Part shown: in pieces, positions 10,936 through 17,112 of the stretch
Layout of the letters: each line of letters begins with the position of its first letter
Position numbering within the stretch: the first letter of the stretch is position 1
Assembly (NCBI GenBank): GCA_900753245.1
Contig: CAADYJ010000023.1
Location: 1-19,329, forward strand
DNA: 19,329 nt
Source of the DNA: Clostridia bacterium
GTDB lineage: Bacteria > Bacillota > Clostridia > TANB77 > CAG-508
Direction: 5' to 3'
The notes under the pieces: generated by a model
Databases searched by the model: none
The model's input: the letters and a program-made list of their open reading frames with translations, nothing else
Told to the model about the DNA's origin: nothing
Made by a program: the position numbers and the translations under genes

Positions 10936-11014
10936 CATTTTTTTATATTTATTTTATTTTTTATTGGCATATTTTTTATGTATATGTAAATACTAATTTT
11001 AAAGGAGATAAAAC

Positions 11015-11674
11015 ATGAATCAAATACTAGGAAATGATGCTCGTCCAGATTTTTCTTATTTAAAGAAATCAGCTAAGAATTTTAAAATTATTTTTTGGAT
11101 ATTTATTTTTATTTTTATTTTTTCTATTATATTGTTCTTTTTATTAAAATATAATTCACTAAAAAGAGAAAAAGTTTCAAAGAAATTAATTGATAGTTTT
11201 AATATTACTACTTTATATTCTAATAAATCTAATTATTCTGCTAATTTTGCAAATTATAATTTAACACAATCTAATAATTCTGATTTTGTTATTGGATTAA
11301 TAAAAATAGATAAAATTAATTTATTATATCCTATTTTATCTGAAGCTTCAGATAATTCTTTAAGTATCGCTCCTTGTAGATTTTATGGTCCAATGCCAAA
11401 TCAAATTGGTAATTTGTGTATTGCAGGTCATAATAATGCTAATAACACTTTATTTGGAAAATTAGATGTTTTAGAAAAAAATGATATAGTTAAAATATAT
11501 GATTTGAATGGTTCTTATATAGATTATTACATTTATGAAATAAAAAGAATTAAATCTAATGATACCTCTTGTATTGATCAAAATACTAATGGTCTTAGAG
11601 AAATAAGTTTGATCACTTGCAATTCTTTAAAAAATGATAGACTTTTAATAAAAGCAAAAGAAGGTTCTTCTTAA
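11015..11674 (+). CDS. Sortase (probably class D-like)
   Basis: Membrane-anchored cysteine transpeptidase that joins LPxTG-type proteins to the cell wall. The 219 residues comprise a short cytosolic N-terminus, one hydrophobic helix (about 25-45) and an extracellular sortase domain. Catalytic residues are visible: His in LCIAGHNN (about 140), Cys in SLITCNS (about 200), and Arg in NDRLLIK. The ATG follows AAAGGAGAT at ideal spacing. It is the only plus-strand gene in the window and converges on the LPQTG gene, sharing a terminator that overlaps its stop codon. This pairing suggests the neighbour is a substrate. The class assignment is from overall form and is uncertain. Confidence 0.93.
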   Translation: MNQILGNDARPDFSYLKKSAKNFKIIFWIFIFIFIFSIILFFLLKYNSLKREKVSKKLIDSFNITTLYSNKSNYSANFANYNLTQSNNSDFVIGLIKIDKINLLYPILSEASDNSLSIAPCRFYGPMPNQIGNLCIAGHNNANNTLFGKLDVLEKNDIVKIYDLNGSYIDYYIYEIKRIKSNDTSCIDQNTNGLREISLITCNSLKNDRLLIKAKEGSS

Positions 11675-11688
11675 TCGAACCTTCTTTT
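11656..11688. terminator. Bidirectional terminator between sortase and LPQTG genes
   Basis: Perfect inverted repeat AAAAGAAGGTTC / GAACCTTCTTTT with a 9-base loop. It has A-rich and T-rich ends on both strands and overlaps the sortase stop codon, so it can end the convergent transcripts from both sides. Confidence 0.85.
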
Positions 11689-11693
11689 TAATA

Positions 11694-12062
11694 TTATATA
11701 TTATAATCTCTTACTTTTTTATATGCAAATATTGCTACTACTACTGATATTACAATTAATAAAAATATCGCATAATCACTAGCATCTCCTGTTTGTGGTA
11801 AATTTGTATTTGTATATGTGCTTGCTGTTGTATTTGTTGTAGCTGGTGCTACTGTATTTACTGTGTTTGTATTTATAGTATTTGTATTTATAGTATTTGT
11901 ATTTACTGTATTTATTTTATTTGTATCTGTTGATGGTGTAATAGTAGGTATTTGTACAGGGTTAGCTGATGTTCCTGTAGCGTATACTTTTGAAACTAAT
12001 AATACTGTTATTAATGCTAAAGTTACTATTAATATTATTTTTTTTACATTTGATTTTCTCAT
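11694..12062 (-). CDS. Small LPQTG cell-wall-anchored surface protein
   Basis: A 122-residue exported protein. It has a basic N-terminus (MRKSNVKK), a hydrophobic signal helix (about 9-26) and a probable signal peptidase site near VYATG. A Thr/Asn-rich low-complexity stalk follows, with repeats of TNTIN (about 45-70). It ends with a full sorting signal: NLPQTGDASD, a hydrophobic span (YAIFLLIVISVVVAIFAY) and a charged tail KKVRDYNI. Sortase would cut within LPQTG and link the Thr to the wall. No binding or enzymatic domain is visible, so it may be a spacer or a short display stalk. The ATG has AAAAGGAG upstream, and a strong promoter lies about 95 bases before it. Confidence 0.9.
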   Translation of the reverse strand: MRKSNVKKIILIVTLALITVLLVSKVYATGTSANPVQIPTITPSTDTNKINTVNTNTINTNTINTNTVNTVAPATTNTTASTYTNTNLPQTGDASDYAIFLLIVISVVVAIFAYKKVRDYNI

Positions 12063-12157
12063 TTTCTTTTCTCCTTTTTCTTATGAATTTCTATTAGTAT
12101 TTATATTTTTGTTGGAAAATATACGTAAAATATAAACTACTCTCTTAAACTAGAATA

Positions 12158-12186
12158 ATTGTACAGCTTTTTTTTTACTTAGTCAA
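12158..12186 (-). promoter_or_regulatory. Consensus sigma-A-type promoter for the LPQTG gene
   Basis: The minus strand reads TTGACT, exactly 17 bases, then TACAAT. Each box is one base from consensus with ideal spacing. Transcription would start near 12151, leaving a 5' leader of about 88 bases before the ATG at 12062. Confidence 0.8.
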
Positions 12187-12217
12187 CATTTTTTTCGTTT
12201 TTTTTTATTACATTTAT

Positions 12218-12253
12218 ATTACAAATGTTACAAATATTACAAATATTACAAAG
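12218..12253. repeat. Four tandem 9-bp repeats upstream of the LPQTG promoter
   Basis: ATTACAAAT, GTTACAAAT, ATTACAAAT and ATTACAAAG occur head to tail. They lie 32-67 bases upstream of the -35 box of the LPQTG promoter and just past the terminator of the rplS operon. They may be binding sites for a regulator or only simple-sequence DNA; no known operator was recognised. Confidence 0.75.
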
Positions 12254-12254
12254 T

Positions 12255-12288
12255 AAAAATGAATCTATTAAATTTTAGATTCATTTTT
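12255..12288. terminator. Terminator hairpin after rplS
   Basis: Perfect 13-bp inverted repeat AAAAATGAATCTA / TAGATTCATTTTT with an 8-base loop, starting 8 bases after the rplS stop. The T-run forms the 3' side of the stem on the minus strand. It probably ends the ylxM-to-rplS operon. Confidence 0.8.
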
Positions 12289-12295
12289 ATATTTT

Positions 12296-12847
12296 TTATT
12301 CTTTTACTGGTTCATCTTTAACTTCTTGAACATTTTCTTCTTTAACTGTATCAACAACTTCTTCAACTACAGGTGCTTCTGTTTCAACTGCTGGAGCTTC
12401 TTCAGGAGCTACTGCTGTTTCTACTGGAGTTTCTACAACTTCTTGAGCAACTGGTTCTTCTACTAAATCTTCTTTAACTGTAATTTCTTTGTTTTCAATT
12501 CTTGCAGCTAAATTTTCTTTTGTCTTAGCAGCTTTACCAATTCTATCTCTTAAGTAGTATAATTTTGCACGTCTTGATTTACCAACTCTTACAACCTCTA
12601 TTTTTTCTACTAATGGAGAATGAATTAAAAATGTTTTTTCTACACCTACTCCATAAGCTACTCTTCTTACTGTAAATGTTGCATTTACTCCTCCACCTTG
12701 TTTTTTAATTACTATTCCTTCGAATACTTGAATTCTTTCTCTGTTTCCTTCTTTTATTTTTTGGTGTACTCTTATTGTATCACCTATATGAAGGTCTGGA
12801 ATTTTATTTTTTAATTGTTCATGTTCAATTGATTTTATAATATCCAT
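12296..12847 (-). CDS. rplS: Ribosomal protein bL19 with acidic C-terminal extension
   Basis: Large-subunit ribosomal protein at the 30S-50S interface. Residues 1-115 are standard bL19: IPDLHIGDTIRVHQKI, RIQVFEGIVIKKQGGG, TFTVRRVAYGVGVEKTF and RRAKLYYLRDRIGKAAK. The family usually ends near residue 115-120. Here about 60 further residues follow, rich in Glu, Val, Ala and Pro with PVVEEVV/PAVETEAP-like repeats and no fold I recognise, so the protein reaches 183 residues. The tail is strongly acidic, unlike the basic core. The ATG has AAAGGAG at good spacing. It is the last gene of the operon, after trmD, with a leader hairpin in between. Confidence 0.95.
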   Translation of the reverse strand: MDIIKSIEHEQLKNKIPDLHIGDTIRVHQKIKEGNRERIQVFEGIVIKKQGGGVNATFTVRRVAYGVGVEKTFLIHSPLVEKIEVVRVGKSRRAKLYYLRDRIGKAAKTKENLAARIENKEITVKEDLVEEPVAQEVVETPVETAVAPEEAPAVETEAPVVEEVVDTVKEENVQEVKDEPVKE

Positions 12848-12869
12848 AATGATATCTCCTTTCTTATTT

Positions 12870-12908
12870 AAAGTGTCGCATCCTTCTTATATTTTGGATG
12901 GCGCTTTT
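12870..12908 (-). promoter_or_regulatory. Leader hairpin before rplS (candidate L19 leader)
   Basis: Between trmD and rplS the minus-strand RNA can fold AAAGCGCCATCC against GGATGCGACACTTT, with a 12-base loop and an internal bulge, ending about 20 bases before the rplS start. Its place and shape resemble the ribosomal L19 leader of low-GC Gram-positives, thought to give autoregulation. Assignment is by position and fold only. It overlaps the recoded trmD stop codon. Confidence 0.5.
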
Positions 12909-13585
12909 AGTTTTTTAGATTTAAAAATAAATCTGGTCTTTTTTGTTTTGTTATTTCTATTGATTTTTCTTGTCTCCACTTTCTAATATTTTCATGATGT
13001 CCGTGATATAAGTACTTCTGGTACTTTTTTATTTAAGAACGTTTCAGGTCTTGTATATTGAGGATATTCTAATAAATTATTTGAAAAAGATTCTTCTTGC
13101 GTAGATTCTTTTGTAATAACTCCTTCTACATATCTACTAACAGAATCAATTAGTACCATGCTTGGTAGTTCTCCTCCTGTTAGCACATAGTCTCCTATAG
13201 ATATTTCCTCATCTACTATTTCGTCTAAAACTCTTTGATCTATTCCTTCATAGTGTCCGCAAAGTAAGATAAGATGTTTTTCTTTTGATAGTTCTACTAC
13301 TTTTTCTTGGTTTAATTTTTTACCTTGTGGTGAAAGATAAATTACTTTTGCATTTTCTTTATTTTTTATAGAACAATACGCATCATACACTACGTCTGGT
13401 CTTATAACCATACCTGCTCCACCTCCATAAGGCGTATCATCTACTTTTTTGTGTTTGTCTTTTGAAAAATCACGTATATTTATAATATTTATTTCAATTT
13501 TTCCATTTTCTTGTGCTTTTCCTAAAATGCTTTGTTTTAGTGGTTCATACATTTCAGGAAAAAGTGTTAACACATCAAATTGCAT
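12907..13585 (-). CDS. trmD: tRNA (guanine37-N1)-methyltransferase (one +1 recoding site)
   Basis: SAM-dependent enzyme making m1G37 in tRNA, which itself protects against +1 frameshifting. Motifs: FDVLTLFPEMY at the N-terminus, DTPYGGGAGMVIRPDVV, LLCGHYEGIDQRV (knot/SAM site) and EEISIGDYVLTGGELP. The zero frame hits CGG at codon 195 (13001-13003) and TGA two codons after that. Dropping the C yields VLISGHHENIRKWRQEKS, the conserved C-terminal block, and continues to a TAA at 12907, for about 225 residues in total, normal length. The ATG has AAAGGA upstream, 17 bp after the recoded rimM stop. A programmed frameshift in the gene for a frame-maintenance enzyme raises the possibility of autoregulation. 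Confidence 0.95.
13001..13003 (-). other. +1 recoding site in trmD (TCA CGG A)
   Basis: The zero-frame codon CGG follows TCA, and a TGA stop comes two codons later. Skipping the C gives GGA CAT CAT GAA, restoring the SGHH motif, whose Gly-His pair is conserved across TrmD. Confidence 0.88.
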
Positions 13586-13602
13586 ATTGTAATTTTCCTT
13601 TC

Positions 13603-14110
13603 TTATCTTAAACCTTCTATTAAGTGAACTATTACTTTTCCTTTTTCTAAATCAATTTGTTTTAATACTTCTGGAATACTTGGCAATAATAATTGTTTTC
13701 CGCATTTCATCTTTAATCACATATACATCGTTTGCTCCTGTTGGAAATATATCATCTACTTTTCCTAACAATTCACCTTCTTCTGTATATACTTCTAATC
13801 CTAATATGTCTGCAATAAAATAAGTATCTTTTGGAAGTTTTTTAGCATCCATTCTATCTATTTTTAAAAATAGACCCTTATATTTTTCTGCCTCAGTTAA
13901 ATTTTCAATGCCTTTTATCTTTAATAAAACACATTGTTTATTATATTTAACATCTTCTATTTCAACTTTTTTCATTTCATTTTTTTTACATATATATACG
14001 GTTTTTAATTCTTCAAATCGATTAATATCATCTGTAAAGGGTTTTACTTTAAGTTGACCTTTTATACCAAACGTATTAACAATTTGTCCAACTTCAAAAT
14101 ATTCTTGCAT
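13603..14110 (-). CDS. rimM: Ribosome maturation factor RimM (one +1 recoding site)
   Basis: 16S rRNA processing factor that binds ribosomal protein uS19 during 30S assembly. The N-terminal RimM domain begins FEVGQIVNTFGIKGQLKVKP (residues 5-24), and the PRC-barrel half includes YFIADILGLEVY and VDDIFPTGANDVYVIKDE. The zero frame hits CGG at codon 137 (13700-13702) and stops at 13652. With the C skipped, the frame reads EMGKQLLLPSIPEVLKQIDL and ends VIVHLIEGLR at 13603, giving about 168 residues, the usual length, with the expected LLLPSIP-type end of the PRC barrel. The ATG is preceded by AGAGGAAAAC. It lies between khpA and trmD, the standard order. Confidence 0.94.
13700..13702 (-). other. 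+1 recoding site in rimM (ATG CGG A)
   Basis: The zero-frame CGG follows ATG. Dropping the C gives GGA AAA CAA TTA TTA TTG CCA, restoring the GKQLLLPSIP stretch and a RimM of normal length. The zero frame runs only 15 more codons, with an atypical sequence. Confidence 0.84.
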
Positions 14111-14121
14111 AAGTTTTCCTC

Positions 14122-14352
14122 TTAATTTAAAAATTCGATTGTTACTTTTTTATGTTCTTTACCTGCAACAGATTTCATAACAGTTCTAATTGATTTAGCA
14201 ATTCTTCCTTGTTTTCCTATTACTTTTCCCATATCTGTTTGTGCAACTTTTACTTCATATAAAGTTTCTTTTTCTTCTTGTTTTTCAGTAATTACTACTT
14301 CATCAGCGTTTTCTACAAGGCTTTTAATTAATATTTCCAGAATTTCTTTCAT
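14122..14352 (-). CDS. khpA: KH-domain RNA-binding protein KhpA
   Basis: A 76-residue single KH domain with the RNA-binding GKVIGKQGR loop (GxxG, about residues 43-51) and the flanking helices. The family (YlqC/KhpA) pairs with KhpB and affects cell division and elongation in Gram-positives through RNA binding. It lies between rpsP and rimM, its usual location. The ATG follows AGGAGGAATTT, one of the strongest ribosome sites in the window. It is 12 bp after rpsP and 11 bp before rimM. Confidence 0.95.
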   Translation of the reverse strand: MKEILEILIKSLVENADEVVITEKQEEKETLYEVKVAQTDMGKVIGKQGRIAKSIRTVMKSVAGKEHKKVTIEFLN

Positions 14353-14364
14353 TTAAAATTCCTC

Positions 14365-14607
14365 CTAGTTTGCTCTTTCAATTAAAGCTTTTACAGATTC
14401 TGTTGGTTTTGCACCATTTTTTGTCCATGTTGCTAATTTTTCTTTGTTTATAACTATTGTTGATGGATTTGTCATTGGATCATATGTTCCTATTTGATCT
14501 ATAATTTTTCCATCTCTTGGGCTTCTTGAATCAGCTACTACAATGTGATAGAATGGAGCTTTTTTAGCACCTGCTCTTTGTAATCTTATTTTTACCATAA
14601 ATTTCAC
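14365..14607 (-). CDS. rpsP: Ribosomal protein bS16
   Basis: Small-subunit assembly protein of 80 residues, the usual length. The family N-terminus MVKIRLQRAGAKKAPFYHIV (residues 4-23) is complete, followed by ADSRSPRDGKIIDQIGTYDP and the C-terminal WTKNGAKPTESVKALI. The ATG at 14607 follows AGAGGTG. An internal ATG three codons in could also serve, as many S16 proteins begin MVKIRL. It lies 84 bp after ffh. Confidence 0.97.
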   Translation of the reverse strand: MKFMVKIRLQRAGAKKAPFYHIVVADSRSPRDGKIIDQIGTYDPMTNPSTIVINKEKLATWTKNGAKPTESVKALIERAN

Positions 14608-14640
14608 CTCTTTCTAAATTTTCAAAAAATATATACAAAT

Positions 14641-14674
14641 AAGTTATATCAAACTCCTTTTGGAGAGCTAACTT
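14641..14674 (-). other. Stem-loop in the ffh-rpsP gap
   Basis: The gap can fold with outer arms AAGTTA/TAACTT and inner arms CTCC/GGAG around TTTT. No T-run follows on the minus strand, so it is not a convincing terminator. It may be an RNA processing or attenuation element. Confidence 0.4.
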
Positions 14675-14691
14675 AAAAATTAATAACTATT

Positions 14692-16041
14692 TTAAACTTT
14701 AAAATTCTTTAAGTCGTTTGGGTTTATTCCTTTCATCATTTTTTTTATATTTTTAGTATCTTGCATTTTTTTCATCATTTTTTGTGTCATTTCAAAAGTT
14801 TTCATAAATTGATTTATTTGTTGTACTGTTGTTCCACTTCCTTTTGCTATACGAACTCTTCTACTTGCATTAAGTATTTTAGGATTCTTTCTTTCTTGTT
14901 TTGTCATAGAACAAATCATTGCTTCAATTCTAATAAATTCTTTATCGTCTACTTTTAAGTCTTTTATATTTGCCATTCCTGGAACTAATTTCAATATTGA
15001 TGAAAATGAACCCATTTTTTTAACTTGTCTTAGTTGTACTAAATAATCATCTAAATCAAATTCTTTTTTCTTTAAGTTCTTTTCTAATTTTTCTGCTTCT
15101 TCTAAGTCTAATGATTCTTCAGCTTTTTCTATAATAGAAAGTACATCTCCCATTCCTAATATTCTAGATGCCATTCTATCTGGATGAAATACTTCTATAT
15201 CGCTTAATTTTTCTCCAGTTGCTGCAAATTTTATTGGCCTTCCTGTTACTTTTTTTACAGATAATGCTGCTCCACCACGTGTGTCACCATCTAGTTTTGT
15301 AAGTACAACTCCATCTATTCCTAAATTTTCATTAAAACTTTGTGCCACATTTACCGCATCTTGACCTGTCATTGAATCTACTACTAATAGTATTTCATGT
15401 GGTTTAACACCTGCTTTAACGTTTTTTAGTTCTTGCATTAATTCTTCATCTATATGAAGTCTACCTGCAGTATCTAAAATAACTACATCATTTAGTTTTG
15501 AGATTGCAACACTCATTGCTTGTTTAGCAATATGTACTACATCTTTTGATGTTTCATTTGCATATACTGGTATATCTAATTGTTTTCCTACTACTTGTAA
15601 TTGTTTTATAGCTGCTGGTCTATATATATCACATGCTACAAGTAATGGTTTTTTACCTTGTTTTCTTAATAAATTAGCAAGTTTTCCTGCTGTTGTTGTT
15701 TTTCCTGATCCTTGGAGACCAACTAACATTATTACAGTTGGAGGATTTGGAGTAAAATTAATTTTACTTTCTTCTCCGCCTAAAAGTTCTACTAATTCAT
15801 CTTTTACTATTTTTACAACTTGTTGTCCTGGAGTTAATGATTTTAAAACATCTTGGCCTAAGGCTTTTTCTTGAACTGTTGCTATAAAATCTTTAACTAT
15901 TTTATAGTTAACATCAGCTTCTAGCAAAGCAAGTTTTACCTCTCTTAACATTTCTTTTAAATCTGATTCAGTTATTCTTGCTTTTCCTCTTAACTTTCTT
16001 GTTATATCTTGAAGTTTTGAAGATAATCCTTCAAATGCCAT
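14692..16041 (-). CDS. ffh: Signal recognition particle protein Ffh
   Basis: GTPase of the SRP that binds 4.5S/6S RNA and delivers nascent membrane and secreted proteins to FtsY and SecYEG. The 449 residues cover the N domain (1-90), the G domain with LVGLQGSGKTTTAGKLANLL (G1, about 105), DTAGRLH (G3), TKLDGDTRGGAALSV (G4 region) and GEKLSDIEVFHPDRMASRILGMGD, then the M domain (about 325-449) with the RNA-binding block RRVRIAKGSGTTVQQIN and Met-rich helices. The ATG follows AAGGAGGAAAAAC. It follows ylxM by 14 bp, the classic ylxM-ffh pair. Confidence 0.98.
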   Translation of the reverse strand: MAFEGLSSKLQDITRKLRGKARITESDLKEMLREVKLALLEADVNYKIVKDFIATVQEKALGQDVLKSLTPGQQVVKIVKDELVELLGGEESKINFTPNPPTVIMLVGLQGSGKTTTAGKLANLLRKQGKKPLLVACDIYRPAAIKQLQVVGKQLDIPVYANETSKDVVHIAKQAMSVAISKLNDVVILDTAGRLHIDEELMQELKNVKAGVKPHEILLVVDSMTGQDAVNVAQSFNENLGIDGVVLTKLDGDTRGGAALSVKKVTGRPIKFAATGEKLSDIEVFHPDRMASRILGMGDVLSIIEKAEESLDLEEAEKLEKNLKKKEFDLDDYLVQLRQVKKMGSFSSILKLVPGMANIKDLKVDDKEFIRIEAMICSMTKQERKNPKILNASRRVRIAKGSGTTVQQINQFMKTFEMTQKMMKKMQDTKNIKKMMKGINPNDLKNFKV

Positions 16042-16055
16042 ATGTTTTTCCTCCT

Positions 16056-16403
16056 TTAAACTAAACAGTTTAATTCTTTTCTAACGTGATTTAGTATTTT
16101 TTCTATTTTTTTGTCTGATGATGTATCTTCTATTTTACTTAATTCTGTTAGAACTTCTTGTAATAATTTTTCTTGTTTTATTGTCTTTTCCATAATTAAA
16201 AGCTTTTCTTCGAACTCGAAAAGTTTATTCTCTCCCTTCTTTATATTGTCTAACACAGCTTGTCTTGTTATTTTATTGTTTTCGGCAATTTCAGTAAGAG
16301 ATAAGTCTTTATTATAATAGTCATCTAAGATTTCAAGCTGTTTGTCGGTTAATAATTTACCATAAATCTCACATAACATGCTTATTTTAACTTTTTTCTC
16401 CAC
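16056..16403 (-). CDS. ylxM: YlxM-family SRP-associated helix-turn-helix protein
   Basis: A 115-residue member of the UPF0122/YlxM family, which sits upstream of ffh and, in streptococci, modulates SRP GTPase assembly. The sigma-factor-like helix-turn-helix is evident: LLTDKQLEILDDYYNKDLSL, then EIAENNKITRQAVLDNIKKG (about 17-57), followed by a helical C-terminus. The start is GTG at 16403 behind AGAGGTG. It is the first gene of the operon running to rplS, with promoter-like boxes 30-60 bases upstream. Confidence 0.93.
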   Translation of the reverse strand: MEKKVKISMLCEIYGKLLTDKQLEILDDYYNKDLSLTEIAENNKITRQAVLDNIKKGENKLFEFEEKLLIMEKTIKQEKLLQEVLTELSKIEDTSSDKKIEKILNHVRKELNCLV

Positions 16404-16430
16404 AAAATCACCTCTTTATTTTGTAATGCT

Positions 16431-16464
16431 ATTATACTTTACACTATTTTATTAAAATTGTCAA
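16431..16464 (-). promoter_or_regulatory. Possible promoter of the ylxM-ffh-to-rplS operon
   Basis: The minus strand has a perfect TTGACA and a perfect TATAAT upstream of the ylxM GTG, but 22 bases apart instead of 17. Either a different hexamer pairs with one box, or only the -10 is used. The region is the only sizeable gap before the operon, so a promoter here is likely even if its exact boxes are not. Confidence 0.5.
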
Positions 16465-16532
16465 GTGTTTTTGCTTTACTTTTTATTTTTTCACGAGATT
16501 TTTTGAATTTCAACATTCATAGTTTTTTATTT

Positions 16533-16778
16533 TTAAACTTTTTCCATCTTCAAAATTTCTATACTATCATTATGAATTTTTCCTTCTATTAATAACATAT
16601 CATCTACTTCTACATTTCTATATATATAATCCGCAACATCATTATAAGCCATACATTCTATTGTACTCTTATTTTTTAACATTATTTTAAAAATACTTAT
16701 TGATACATCTTTGCTATTGTATATAAATTTAAATTCAACTTCACTTATTACTTTTCCTAATATAAAACATATATTCAT
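16533..16778 (-). CDS. Small OB-fold-like protein (possible ssDNA-binding protein)
   Basis: About 81 residues from the ATG at 16778, which has AAAGGA nine bases upstream. The frame also opens at an ATG at 16817, but that start lacks a ribosome site. The pattern of short strands (ICFILGKVISEVEFKFIY, VSISIFKIMLKN, TIECMAYNDVADYIYRN, DMLLIEGKIHNDSIEIL) resembles the OB fold of SSB/PriB-like proteins, especially 'DMLLIEGKI', where SSBs carry 'd.v.v.G.l'. It lacks the acidic C-terminal tail of true SSB. It lies between the DGR template repeat and ylxM on the same strand and could belong to either. Function is a guess from fold pattern. Confidence 0.65.
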   Translation of the reverse strand: MNICFILGKVISEVEFKFIYNSKDVSISIFKIMLKNKSTIECMAYNDVADYIYRNVEVDDMLLIEGKIHNDSIEILKMEKV

Positions 16779-16852
16779 TGTTATTTTTCCTTTAAAATAT
16801 ATTTTCGTATAATTCATATATTCTATTTAATATTTTAAATTTACTAATACAA

Positions 16853-16881
16853 ATTATACTGCTTCATGTTTACCTAGCTAA
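16853..16881 (-). promoter_or_regulatory. Weak promoter candidate upstream of the OB-fold-like gene
   Basis: The minus strand reads TTAGCT, 17 bases, TATAAT. The -10 is perfect and the -35 poor. It lies between TR and the small gene, and a 5-bp hairpin (CCTAG/CTAGG, 16873-16889) overlaps the -35. Otherwise this 186-bp gap holds nothing I can name apart from being the likely 3' part of the TR RNA. Confidence 0.3.
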
Positions 16882-16964
16882 TCTCTAGGATGGAATAAAT
16901 CTCTTTAATATCTAATACTTTACTGTATATATTCCTTGAAATATATAATCTCAAATAATATTAG

Positions 16965-17109
16965 AGTGTGGGCCTAAACGTATTGTTCTTGTTGCTATTA
17001 GTCGCATTGTTGTTGTTACGATTGCTTGTGTAATTATTGCTATTGTTGTAATTGCCACCCCTATTAGTACAAGGGTTAGCATTAGAGCTATTGGCGTTAG
17101 TAGAGTTTT
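16965..17109 (-). repeat. DGR template repeat (TR)
   Basis: A 145-bp repeat matching 19108-19255. Read in the VR frame it encodes mostly Asn codons (AAC/AAT), e.g. GGNYNNSNNYTSNRNNNN and ATNSNKNNTFRPTL, the typical composition of a TR in which adenines are mutable. The 3' end (minus strand) keeps an unmutated stretch ACGTTTAGGCCCACACT, the likely initiation-of-homing segment. It begins 3 bases after the RT stop codon. TR adenines are replaced at about 29 VR positions. Non-adenine differences inside the repeat are one base (17094) and a 3-base length difference in the AAC run. Confidence 0.95.
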
Positions 17110-17112
17110 GAT

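Noticed and set aside
12218..12253. CRISPR array
   Set aside because: The units are only 9 bp and contiguous, with no spacers and no cas genes nearby.
16782..16817. Start of the OB-fold-like gene at 16817
   Set aside because: No ribosome site precedes it; AAAGGA sits correctly before the ATG at 16778.
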